Of a DNA stretch of 64,000 nucleotides, positions 1-6,970 are shown piece after piece (position 1 is the first letter of the stretch; each line of letters opens with the position of its first letter). Source of the DNA: Calidithermus chliarophilus DSM 9957. Its GTDB lineage: Bacteria > Deinococcota > Deinococci > Deinococcales > Thermaceae. The position numbers and the translations under genes were made by a program. The notes beneath the pieces were generated by a model. That model was not told where the DNA came from. It searched no databases and was given only the letters and a program-made list of their open reading frames with translations. The DNA lies in the NCBI RefSeq assembly GCF_000430045.1, contig NZ_KE387023.1:2617288-2681287 (forward strand), read 5' to 3'.

Positions 1-1
1 C

Positions 2-994
2 CTCTTCGGCCTGCTGCTGATGAGCCTGAGCATGGCGGGCAGCGCCCTCATGACCCAGGTCTGGCAGCTCAACCTGATCTGGGGCGTGGTGAGCGGGGTG
101 GGCACCGGCATCGTGGGGAGCGTGCTGGGCGCGACGGTCGCCAACCGCTGGTTCATCCGGCAGCGGGGATTGGTCATGGGGATTTTCGGCGGGGCCACCT
201 CGGCGGGGCAGCTCATCTTCATCCCCGCGCTGGTGGCCTGGGCCACGGGGCTGGGCTGGCGCGAGGCCAGTTGGGTCATGGTGGGGGTGGCGCTGGCGGT
301 GATGGTGCCCATCTTCCTGCTGATGAGGGACAGCCCTGCCGAGATCGGGGAGCGGCCCTTGGGGGCCGCAGCGGGAAGTGCCCCCGCTAAGATCACCGCC
401 GACGCCGGGGTGATGGGCCGGGCGGTGCGCTCGAGCACCTTCTGGCTGCTGGCGGGCACCTTCTTCATCTGCGGCGCGACCTCCAACGGCCTCATCGGCG
501 TCCACTTCATCCCCTACGCCGTGGACTGCGGCATCTCGCAGGGCGTGGCCTCGGGGATGCTGGCCCTGCTGGGCGCGATGAACTTCGTGGGCACCATCGC
601 CTCGGGCTGGCTCACCGACCGCTACGACCCCCGCAAGCTGCTGTGCGTGTACTACGTGTTCCGCGGCTTCTCGCTGCTGCTGCTGCCCTACGCGGTGACC
701 CCTGAGACCATGGTCCCCTTCGCCATCCTCTTCGGCCTCGACTACATCGCCACCGTCCCCCCCACCGTGGCCCTGGTGGCCGACAACTTCGGGCGCCAGA
801 ACGTCGGCACGGTTTACGGCTGGGTCTTCGCCGCCCACCAGCTCGGCGCGGCCTTCGCCTCCTGGGCCGGGGGCAGCGTGCGCGACGCGCTGGGCGAGTA
901 CAACCTGGCCTTCTTTGCCGCAGGAGCCGTAGCGATCATGGGCGGAATGCTGTCGCTGGGCATCCGGCGGGCGTTGCGGCCGGTGGTGGCTTGA
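2..994 (+). CDS. MFS transporter, 5'-truncated
   Basis: Major facilitator superfamily permease of the inner membrane. The frame is open from base 2, so the N-terminus lies outside the window; about 330 residues are visible of the usual 400-430. The visible part is a run of hydrophobic helices. The loop GWLTDRYDPRK near residue 200 matches the MFS motif-A-like loop that opens the second half of the transporter. The general look is that of oxalate/formate or monocarboxylate type carriers, but the substrate cannot be read from sequence. The gene ends in TGA at 992-994 and a composite intergenic repeat begins within 10 bases. Confidence 0.85.
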   Translation, partial: LFGLLLMSLSMAGSALMTQVWQLNLIWGVVSGVGTGIVGSVLGATVANRWFIRQRGLVMGIFGGATSAGQLIFIPALVAWATGLGWREASWVMVGVALAVMVPIFLLMRDSPAEIGERPLGAAAGSAPAKITADAGVMGRAVRSSTFWLLAGTFFICGATSNGLIGVHFIPYAVDCGISQGVASGMLALLGAMNFVGTIASGWLTDRYDPRKLLCVYYVFRGFSLLLLPYAVTPETMVPFAILFGLDYIATVPPTVALVADNFGRQNVGTVYGWVFAAHQLGAAFASWAGGSVRDALGEYNLAFFAAGAVAIMGGMLSLGIRRALRPVVA

Positions 995-1002
995 GGGGGT
1001 GT

Positions 1003-1267
1003 CGGTAGCCGAACGCCGATAGCTGATAGCCGAACGCCAGACGCCGAACGCCAGACGCCGAACGCCAGACGCCTTTTCTTTACCCCCCTTAGCAAGGGGG
1101 GCTGGGGGGATACCCCCTCCCCGCACGCGGGGAGGGAAGGGGTGGGGTGAACCACGAGCCACGGGCCACGAGCCACGGGCCACGAGCTGACGGCTGACCG
1201 CTGACGGCTGAAGGCTTACCGCCGTCTACCACAAGCCACACGCCACGCTACGAGCCACAAGCCTCCC
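1003..1267. repeat. Composite intergenic repeat, copy A (full length)
   Basis: This fills the 305-bp gap after the MFS gene. In order it holds GATAGC-type octamers, ACGCCAG heptamers, the hairpin CCCCCCTTAGCAAGGGGGG, a second hairpin with arms CCCTCCCCGC and GCGGGGAGGG, alternating CCACGAGCCACGGG units, and CTGACGG/CTGACCG heptamers. It has no credible coding content. It is one of about 18 related copies in the window. Confidence 0.85.
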
Positions 1268-1286
1268 GTCTCCTGCCTCTACGGCC

Positions 1287-1292
1287 TATAAT
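1287..1292 (+). promoter_or_regulatory. -10 box, leaderless promoter
   Basis: A perfect TATAAT ends 7 bases before the ATG at 1300. That places the transcription start at or next to the start codon. Confidence 0.65.
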
Positions 1293-1299
1293 CGGGCCG

Positions 1300-1872
1300 A
1301 TGATTTTCCCCCTGAACAAAGCCCCTGCCGCTGGTGAAGTGGCCGATCTCCAGAAGCTCCAGGCCGCTGGGCTGCCGGTGGTGGCTACTGTGGTGTTGCA
1401 GGGCCTCGAGACCGAGTTCTACCAGCTCGCCAACCTGGCCGAGCAGATCCGCAACGCCTTCGCCGGGGTCTTCGGGGCGCGGCTCGACGAGGAGCGGCTC
1501 GAGGCCGCCTGTGCCCAGGCCGAGCGGCTGGTGCGGGAGAGCTACCTGCTGCCCGAGCGGGCCGAGGAGGTGCGGCGGGTGCTGCCGGAGGGCCGCTTGC
1601 TGGTGCGCTACGCGGGCGAGGCGCCCTTCGCCCTCGAGCCCTCCTCCCAGGAGGCGCTATGGGCGCTCAAGCGGCTGTGGGCCTCGAGGTGGCAGGTGGA
1701 CAGCGTGCTCGAGCGCGCCCCCACCCTGGCCCCGCCCGAGGTGGCGAGCCTGGTCCAGGCCGCTGGGGGCGACCTGCTGCCCGACGAAGCCCTGGCCCAG
1801 CGCGCTTCGGCGGTGCTGGGCCGCGGCGTGCAGGTCTGGGCCTCGAGCGGCCAGGTCGCGCGGCTCGCCTGA
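1300..1872 (+). CDS. Hypothetical protein, 190 aa
   Basis: I do not recognise the family. The protein is soluble, rich in Ala, Leu, Glu and Arg, and has no signal peptide or membrane segment. The first 40 residues (MIFPLNKAPAAGEVADL) are followed by a mainly helical middle and a C-terminal half with a strand-like end (QVWASSGQVARLA). The start is set by the TATAAT box 7 bases upstream, without a ribosome-binding site. The stop is 12 bases before the next gene, a PHP phosphatase, so they are probably co-transcribed. Strong third-position GC supports coding. Function unknown. Confidence 0.7.
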   Translation: MIFPLNKAPAAGEVADLQKLQAAGLPVVATVVLQGLETEFYQLANLAEQIRNAFAGVFGARLDEERLEAACAQAERLVRESYLLPERAEEVRRVLPEGRLLVRYAGEAPFALEPSSQEALWALKRLWASRWQVDSVLERAPTLAPPEVASLVQAAGGDLLPDEALAQRASAVLGRGVQVWASSGQVARLA

Positions 1873-1884
1873 GAAGGGGGAACC

Positions 1885-2682
1885 GTGTTCGACTCGCACA
1901 TGCACACCCCCCTCTGCCGCCACGCGGTGGGGCACCCCCTCGAGTACGTCGAGGCCGCGCGGAAGGCGGGCCTGCAGGGCGTGGTCTTCACCGACCATAG
2001 CCCCATGCCCCCCTGGTTCGACCCCGAGGTGCGCATGAGCCTCGAGCAATTGCCCCTCTACCACGCCACGCTCGAGCGCGCCCGGGAGCAGGCCGGGGAC
2101 TTCTACGTGGGGATCGGGCTCGAGGCCGACTACCACCCCGGCACCGAGGGCTTCGTGCGGCGGATGGTGGCGGGCTACGCCTACGACTACGTGATCGGCT
2201 CGGTGCACTACCTCGGGGCCTGGCCCTTCGACAACCCGGCCTTCGCCGCCGACTTCGACGAGCGCGACCTGCGCGAGCTGTACCGCGAGTACTTCGGGCT
2301 GGTGGTGCGGGCGGCCCGCTCGGGGCTCTACCACGCCATCGGCCACCTCGACCTGCCCAAGAAGTTCGGCCACGTCCCGCCGGAGGGCTACCTCGACCTG
2401 GCGGAGGAGGCCCTGCGGGCCATCGCCGGGGAAGGGCTGGCCCTGGACGTCAACACGGCGGGCTGGCGCAAGCCGGTGGGGGAGGTGTACCCCGCGCCCG
2501 CGCTGCTGGAGCGGGCCCGTGAACTGGGCATCCCTGTGGTGCTGGGCTCCGACGCCCACGCGCCCGGGGAAGTGGGCCACCGCTTCGCCGACGCGGCCGC
2601 GGCGCTGCGCTCGGCGGGCTACCGCGAGGCGCTGGTCTACCGGGAAGGACGAGGACGGCCCTACGCGCTCGAGGTACGATGA
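1885..2682 (+). CDS. hisJ: PHP-family histidinol-phosphatase
   Basis: Predicted to hydrolyse L-histidinol phosphate to histidinol in histidine biosynthesis (cytoplasm). The 265 residues have the PHP metal-binding layout: N-terminal DSHMHTPLCRH, then TDHSP (about residue 37), GLEADY (73), IGSVHYLG (107), a mid-protein IGHLDLPKK and the C-terminal GSDAHAPGEVGHRF. This is the arrangement of HisJ/HisK enzymes, including the Thermus one. The start is GTG, with GAAGGGG about 8 bases upstream. It lies 12 bases after the unknown gene and 7 bases before the next, so it looks operonic. A second PHP domain, in PolX, is encoded 1.7 kb downstream. A different phosphoesterase substrate cannot be excluded. 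Confidence 0.82.
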   Translation: MFDSHMHTPLCRHAVGHPLEYVEAARKAGLQGVVFTDHSPMPPWFDPEVRMSLEQLPLYHATLERAREQAGDFYVGIGLEADYHPGTEGFVRRMVAGYAYDYVIGSVHYLGAWPFDNPAFAADFDERDLRELYREYFGLVVRAARSGLYHAIGHLDLPKKFGHVPPEGYLDLAEEALRAIAGEGLALDVNTAGWRKPVGEVYPAPALLERARELGIPVVLGSDAHAPGEVGHRFADAAAALRSAGYREALVYREGRGRPYALEVR

Positions 2683-2689
2683 CGCCCTC

Positions 2690-3475
2690 GTGACCGCCCC
2701 CTCCGCACTCCTCCCCCGCCTCACCGAGGCCTTCGCCGAAATCCCCGAGGTCGAGGCCCTGCTGCTCGCCGGCTCCCAGGCCGCCGCTACGGGCGACGCC
2801 CTCTCCGACTACGACTTCTACGTCTACGGGGAGTGTCCGGTGCCCCTCGAGGCCCGCCGGGCCCTCTTCCGCCGCTTCGACGCGCGCATGGAGCTCGACA
2901 ACCGCTACTGGGAGACCGAGGACGACGGCGTGGTGGAGGGGGTCGCCCTCGAGGTGATCTACCGCCCCTGGGCCTTCATCGAGGAGCAGCTCGAGCGCAC
3001 CCTCGCCCGCTGCGAGGGCTGGGTCGGCTACAGCACCTGTTTCTGGCACAACTACCTCACCTCGCGGGTCTTGTTCGACCGCACCGGACGGGCCGCCCGC
3101 CTGCAGGAGCGCTGCCGGGTGCCCTACCCCCCTGCCCTCAAGGCCAGCATCCTCGAGAAGAACCTCCCCCTGCTGGGCGGCTCCGTCACCGACTACCCCG
3201 GCCAGGTCGCCAAGGCCATCGAGCGCCGGGACTGGGTGAGCCTCAACCACCGCGTAGCAGCCTTCCTGGCGAGCTACTTCGACGTGCTCTTCGCCCTCAA
3301 CGAGCTGCCCCACCCCGGGGAGAAGAAGCTGGTGCGCCTGGCCCAGGAACGCTGCCCGAAGCTCCCGCCCCACTTCGCCCAGGACGTCGAGGCCCTCACC
3401 GCGCCCGGCTACCGCGCCGAGGAGATCCCACAGCGCCTGGAGCGCATGGCGCGCGAACTCCGGGCCCTGGCCTAG
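2690..3475 (+). CDS. Nucleotidyltransferase-fold protein (DUF4037-like)
   Basis: A protein of 261 aa starting at the GTG 7 bases after hisJ; the upstream open frame that overlaps hisJ is ignored. It has a polymerase-beta/MNT-type nucleotidyltransferase core: the GSQAAATGDALSDYDFYVY segment near residues 28-46 matches the G-S-x(n)-S-D-x-D signature. The C-terminal half is helical, as in kanamycin-nucleotidyltransferase-like proteins. It may adenylylate or otherwise nucleotidylate a small molecule or protein. No partner toxin or antitoxin lies next to it and the substrate is unknown. Position suggests the same transcript as the two genes before it. Confidence 0.7.
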   Translation: MTAPSALLPRLTEAFAEIPEVEALLLAGSQAAATGDALSDYDFYVYGECPVPLEARRALFRRFDARMELDNRYWETEDDGVVEGVALEVIYRPWAFIEEQLERTLARCEGWVGYSTCFWHNYLTSRVLFDRTGRAARLQERCRVPYPPALKASILEKNLPLLGGSVTDYPGQVAKAIERRDWVSLNHRVAAFLASYFDVLFALNELPHPGEKKLVRLAQERCPKLPPHFAQDVEALTAPGYRAEEIPQRLERMARELRALA

Positions 3476-3504
3476 CGCTTTTGGCTCCCCGGCGCGGCTC
3501 CCGT

Positions 3505-3510
3505 TAGGCT
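3505..3510 (+). promoter_or_regulatory. -10 box, leaderless promoter of polX
   Basis: TAGGCT followed by 6 bases and the ATG at 3517; no ribosome-binding site. Confidence 0.5.
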
Positions 3511-3516
3511 AAGGCC

Positions 3517-5103
3517 ATGAACCGCAAAGAGCTGGCCGGGATGCTCGAGTACGCCGCCGACCTGATGGAGGTGCTGGGGGAGGGGGAGTTCCGGGCCCAG
3601 GTGTACCGCCGGGCCGCCCGCAACATCGAGAAGCTCGAGGCCGACCTCCAGACCCTGGCCGCGCAGGGCTTCCGAGGGGTCCCGGGCGTGGGCCCCTCGC
3701 TCGCGCCCATGCTCGCCGAGATCGTGCACAGCGGCGAGTTCGCCTACATGGCCGAGCTCGAGGCGCAGGTGCCCCCCGGCGTGCTGGAGTTCTTCCGGGT
3801 GCAGGGGCTGGGCCCCAAGCGCATCCGGGCGCTGTGGGAGCACGGCGTGGACTCGCTCGAGGAGCTCATCCGCCACGGCGAGGCCGGGCGGCTGCGGGGC
3901 ATCCCCGGCTTCGGGGCCAAGACCGAGGCCAACCTGGTCCAGGCGGCGCGCTTCGCGCTCGAGGGCCTGCGCCGCGTGCTCTACGGCGAGGGGGTCGAAG
4001 CCGTCGAGCTGCTGCTGGCCGACTTCGCGAACGCCGGCCTCCGGGCCGAGGTGGCCGGGAGCTTCCGGCGGGGCCTCGAGACGCTGGGCAACCTCGACTT
4101 CGTGGCCCTGGCCGAGCCCGAGGCCGTGCAGCACGCCCTGGGGCGCTACCTCGAGCGCCTCGAGGGCACCGTCTGGCACGGGCACCTGGGGGGCCTGCCC
4201 CTCAAGGTGTTCTGCGCGACCCCCCAGAACTACGGCACCGTGCTGGTGCGGGCCACGGGCTCACTGGCCTTCCTCGAGTCGCTGGGCGCCCTGCCGGAGG
4301 CCCCCACCGAGGCCGAGGTCTTCGAGCGCCTGGGACGCCGGCCGGTCTCGCCCTACTGGCGCGAGCCCGAACACCTGGGCCTGGAGGAGCCCGTCCAGCC
4401 CCTGCGCCGGGAGGACCTGCTGGGCCTCATCCACTGCCACTCCACCTACTCCGACGGCACCGCCAGCCTGCGGGCCATGGCCGAGGCCGCCATCGCCGAG
4501 GGCTACGGCTACATGGTCATCTCCGACCACTCCCAGTCGGCGCCCTACGCGGGGGGCTTGGGGCCGGAGCGGGTGCTCGAGCAGTGGGCCGAGGTCGAGC
4601 GCCTCAACGCCGAGCTCGCCCCCTTCCGCATCCTCAAGGGCATCGAGTCCGACATCCTCCCCGACGGCTCCCTCGACTACCCCGACGAGATCCTTGCCGG
4701 CTTCGACGTGGTGATCGGCAGCCTGCACTCCGGGCTCAAGCTGCCCCGCGAGGCCCAGACCGAGCGCCTGCTGAAGGCGCTGGACAACCCCTACCTCACG
4801 GTCCTGGGCCACCCCACCGGGCGCCTGCTGCTGCGCCGCCAGGGCGCCGACGCCGACTGGGAGCGGGTGCTCGAGCGCGCCGCCGAGCGGGGCGTGACCG
4901 TCGAGATCAACTGCAACTACTACCGCTGCGACCTCGACTGGCGCCTCGCCCTGAAGTGGCGCGACCGGCTGCGCTTCTCCCTGGGGACCGACGCGCACAG
5001 CGTGGAAGGGATTCAGACCATCTCCTACGGCCTGGTCCTGGGGCGTAAAGCCGGCCTGGGCACCGCGCACGTGATTAATTGCCGGCCCGAGGGCCAGCGT
5101 TAA
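3517..5103 (+). CDS. polX: PolX-family protein with degenerate polymerase site and intact PHP domain
   Basis: Family X DNA polymerase/3'-5' exonuclease homologue of 528 aa; the Thermus enzyme, from memory, is about 575. The N-terminal helix-hairpin-helix lyase region (residues 1-150, with GVPGVGP and GIPGFGAK) is present. The palm is not. Where Thermus PolX has GDLDF this protein has GNLDF (N192, D194 kept), and the third catalytic Asp of GLQVDLRVV is a Lys in GLPLKVF (K230). The region after TGS is also shortened and has lost its usual motif. The PHP domain (residues 305-528) keeps every expected metal ligand: HCHSTYSDG, SDHSQ, GIESD, GSLHS, GHPTG and GTDAH. I infer a nuclease without polymerase activity. 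Confidence 0.85.
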   Translation: MNRKELAGMLEYAADLMEVLGEGEFRAQVYRRAARNIEKLEADLQTLAAQGFRGVPGVGPSLAPMLAEIVHSGEFAYMAELEAQVPPGVLEFFRVQGLGPKRIRALWEHGVDSLEELIRHGEAGRLRGIPGFGAKTEANLVQAARFALEGLRRVLYGEGVEAVELLLADFANAGLRAEVAGSFRRGLETLGNLDFVALAEPEAVQHALGRYLERLEGTVWHGHLGGLPLKVFCATPQNYGTVLVRATGSLAFLESLGALPEAPTEAEVFERLGRRPVSPYWREPEHLGLEEPVQPLRREDLLGLIHCHSTYSDGTASLRAMAEAAIAEGYGYMVISDHSQSAPYAGGLGPERVLEQWAEVERLNAELAPFRILKGIESDILPDGSLDYPDEILAGFDVVIGSLHSGLKLPREAQTERLLKALDNPYLTVLGHPTGRLLLRRQGADADWERVLERAAERGVTVEINCNYYRCDLDWRLALKWRDRLRFSLGTDAHSVEGIQTISYGLVLGRKAGLGTAHVINCRPEGQR

Positions 5104-5165
5104 GCGAACTTAACCCAAAATTTCGACCCCCTGGTAAGGGGTAGGCTGTTACGCCTCCACGTAAC

Positions 5166-5171
5166 TAGGCT
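5166..5171 (+). promoter_or_regulatory. -10 box of the pilin cluster
   Basis: TAGGCT followed by 6 bases and the GTG at 5178. The 74-bp gap after polX also holds a short CCCCT/AGGGG hairpin near 5129-5142. Confidence 0.5.
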
Positions 5172-5177
5172 TGGGGC

Positions 5178-5612
5178 GTGATAAGACCTCGAGGGTTGAC
5201 CCTTATCGAGCTGCTGCTCGTCATCGCCCTGATCGGGATCGTGCTCGGGGTCATGGCGGTCTCGAGCCGCAGGATGCTCGGCAACCAGGAAGCTAAGGCG
5301 GGCCTCAACTCCGTACGGCAGATCGTGTGGCAGGGGGCTACCGCCGCCGCCAGCCGGGGCCAGCGCCTCGACCTCGTCCGTGTCGGACGGCGCCTCCAGG
5401 TGCAGACCCAGGAGAGCACTCCCCGGGTGATCCGCTCCGTGGACCTGACCGCCGCTCTGAGCGCGCAGCTCCCCAACGGCACCTGGTTCAGCTTCACGCC
5501 CCCCGGGAAGGTCATCTTCCCTACGGGGTTCGCCCAACCGGTCAACGTCACGGTCAACGGGCGTTCGTACTCCCTCAGCTTCTCGCTGATCGGGGAAGTC
5601 AAGGTGCAGTGA
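5178..5612 (+). CDS. pilA1: Type IV pilin-like minor pseudopilin (GspH/FimT type)
   Basis: First gene of a pilin cluster. The 144-aa prepilin has a short basic leader (MIRPRG) cleaved before L7-T-L-I-E, with the invariant Glu at position +5 of the mature protein and a 20-residue hydrophobic helix. The soluble part is small and beta-rich, as in GspH/FimT proteins. By order and type it matches PilA1 of the Thermus thermophilus pilA1-pilA2-pilA3-comZ competence cluster. The start is GTG and leaderless. It is predicted to sit in the envelope as a minor subunit of the DNA-uptake/type IV pilus machine after processing by PilD. Confidence 0.82.
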   Translation: MIRPRGLTLIELLLVIALIGIVLGVMAVSSRRMLGNQEAKAGLNSVRQIVWQGATAAASRGQRLDLVRVGRRLQVQTQESTPRVIRSVDLTAALSAQLPNGTWFSFTPPGKVIFPTGFAQPVNVTVNGRSYSLSFSLIGEVKVQ

Positions 5613-5626
5613 ACGAGGGCACGGCT

Positions 5627-6112
5627 ATGAATAGACGAGGGTTGACGCTCATTGAAGTGATAGTGGCACTGGCCGTGCTGGGCATAGCCCTGTCGGCTTT
5701 CATGCTCCTGATCCTCGGGAATATGCGCCAGAACGTCGAATCGGGGGGGCGCACCGAGGCATCCCAACTGCTGAACTACTTCGGGCGCCGGCTGGTAGGG
5801 GCCGACGACGAGGTGATGCCGGACAGCGCCTCCACCTACCGGGAGTGGAACTACGGGACGCTCAGCACCAACTTCCCCGACCTGACCAGTGAGGGGAACT
5901 TCGCCAACCCCAACCTCTACCGCGCGAGGATCACCAACGAAGGCACGCCCACCTGGGCGGTGAGCGGCGGCCTCAACCTCAGCAGCCTGCGGGCATACCG
6001 CATCCAAGTGTGCTGGCGTGGCGCACAGGGGGAGTCGTGCGTGGAGGCCCGAACCGTCGGGGCCGCCCCCGTGGCGGGTGGGGCGGCAGCACCCCTGCCC
6101 GGCATCAACTAG
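5627..6112 (+). CDS. pilA2: Type IV pilus minor pilin, PilV-like
   Basis: The 161-aa prepilin starts at ATG 5627; an in-frame extension upstream overlaps pilA1 and is ignored. The leader MNRRG is followed by L-T-L-I-E and a hydrophobic helix. The soluble part carries 'YRARITNEGTPTWAV' and a single short Cys pair region (VCWRGAQGESC) that could form a disulfide. The C-terminus is an Ala/Gly/Pro-rich tail. It starts 14 bases after pilA1 and ends 9 bases before pilA3, so this is a tight operon. Position and type match Thermus PilA2. Confidence 0.8.
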   Translation: MNRRGLTLIEVIVALAVLGIALSAFMLLILGNMRQNVESGGRTEASQLLNYFGRRLVGADDEVMPDSASTYREWNYGTLSTNFPDLTSEGNFANPNLYRARITNEGTPTWAVSGGLNLSSLRAYRIQVCWRGAQGESCVEARTVGAAPVAGGAAAPLPGIN

Positions 6113-6121
6113 GAGAAGGGC

Positions 6122-6970
6122 ATGCGCAGAGCTAGAGGCTTCACCCTTATCGAAATCCTGGTCGCCCTGGCCGTGCTGATCACGGTGACGGCGATCGCGT
6201 ATAACGGCATGATCCAGTCGCTCCAGACGCAAAGCGACCAGGAGGCCGCGACCAACTCTCAGGCGAAGCTGCGAAGGGTGATGGAGGTGATCACGCAAGA
6301 CCTGCGCAGCGCGATCTTCGGCGGGATCATCAACCAGCCCTACACCCCCACCGCGCGGGCGGTTTCCTTCGGCCTCATCGACGGCGGGGCCGGGTATCCG
6401 GTCGTCAACAAGCAGGACCAGTACGCCGACATCCTCTCCGCGGCGGCGACGGCGTCCGCTTTGGGGATCGGCGTCAACGACCAGCTCCTGATGGTCAATG
6501 GCGCGCAGTCCATCGTGTTGCCCGTTTCCGGCGTGGCCCAGAACGGTCAGCCCAGCCAGTGGAGGCTCTCCCACTCCTCCTGCCGCAACCCGCTCGCCTA
6601 CGCCCCCACGGGCACCCTGGTTTTCCGCATCCGGGCCATGGGGATCCGTTACGACCCCGACCAGGACACCCTGTACACCCGCGAGGGCGGCACGGAGCAG
6701 GCCATGGCCTTCGATATCACGAACTTCCGCATCGACTACGTCTACACGAGCTCGAGCGGCACCCTGCGGACCTGGGATTTCTCCGGCGGTGCTTTCCCGG
6801 GTATGACCTTTACCGACGCGGGCACGACCTACACCCTCCAGCGCTTGCAGGTGGTGATGGAAGCGCGGGAAATCTCCCGGGGCCGTGCCATCACCAGGAC
6901 GTACACCGGCCAGGTGGAGCTCCTCAACAACGGCACCTACGCCATAGGGACGGTGGTCTCATGCTCATGA
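6122..6970 (+). CDS. pilA3: Type IV pilus minor pilin, PilW-like
   Basis: The 282-aa prepilin has leader MRRARG, then F-T-L-I-E with the +5 Glu, and a hydrophobic helix (residues 7-30). The soluble domain is large, typical of PilW/GspJ-type proteins, and contains FRIRAMGIRYDPDQDTLY, a pattern common in this class. AGGAGAAGGG lies just before the ATG. The stop codon overlaps the next gene. It matches PilA3 of Thermus and is predicted to help build a tip complex with PilA1, PilA2 and ComZ. Confidence 0.8.
   Translation: MRRARGFTLIEILVALAVLITVTAIAYNGMIQSLQTQSDQEAATNSQAKLRRVMEVITQDLRSAIFGGIINQPYTPTARAVSFGLIDGGAGYPVVNKQDQYADILSAAATASALGIGVNDQLLMVNGAQSIVLPVSGVAQNGQPSQWRLSHSSCRNPLAYAPTGTLVFRIRAMGIRYDPDQDTLYTREGGTEQAMAFDITNFRIDYVYTSSSGTLRTWDFSGGAFPGMTFTDAGTTYTLQRLQVVMEAREISRGRAITRTYTGQVELLNNGTYAIGTVVSCS

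Noticed and set aside
814..1176. Short frames made of repeat sequence (also near 25302, 40821, 45925, 50222, 58505)
   Set aside because: Their translations are the composite repeat read through (RLAFGV, LSAIGY patterns). They have no ribosome-binding site and differ from copy to copy.
1657..2724. Long open frames antisense to the hisJ and nucleotidyltransferase genes
   Set aside because: Typical GC-rich shadow frames, with the third-position GC pattern on the wrong strand and low-complexity Gly/Arg/His translation. The same applies to many long antisense frames over polX, pntB, the GH genes and others.
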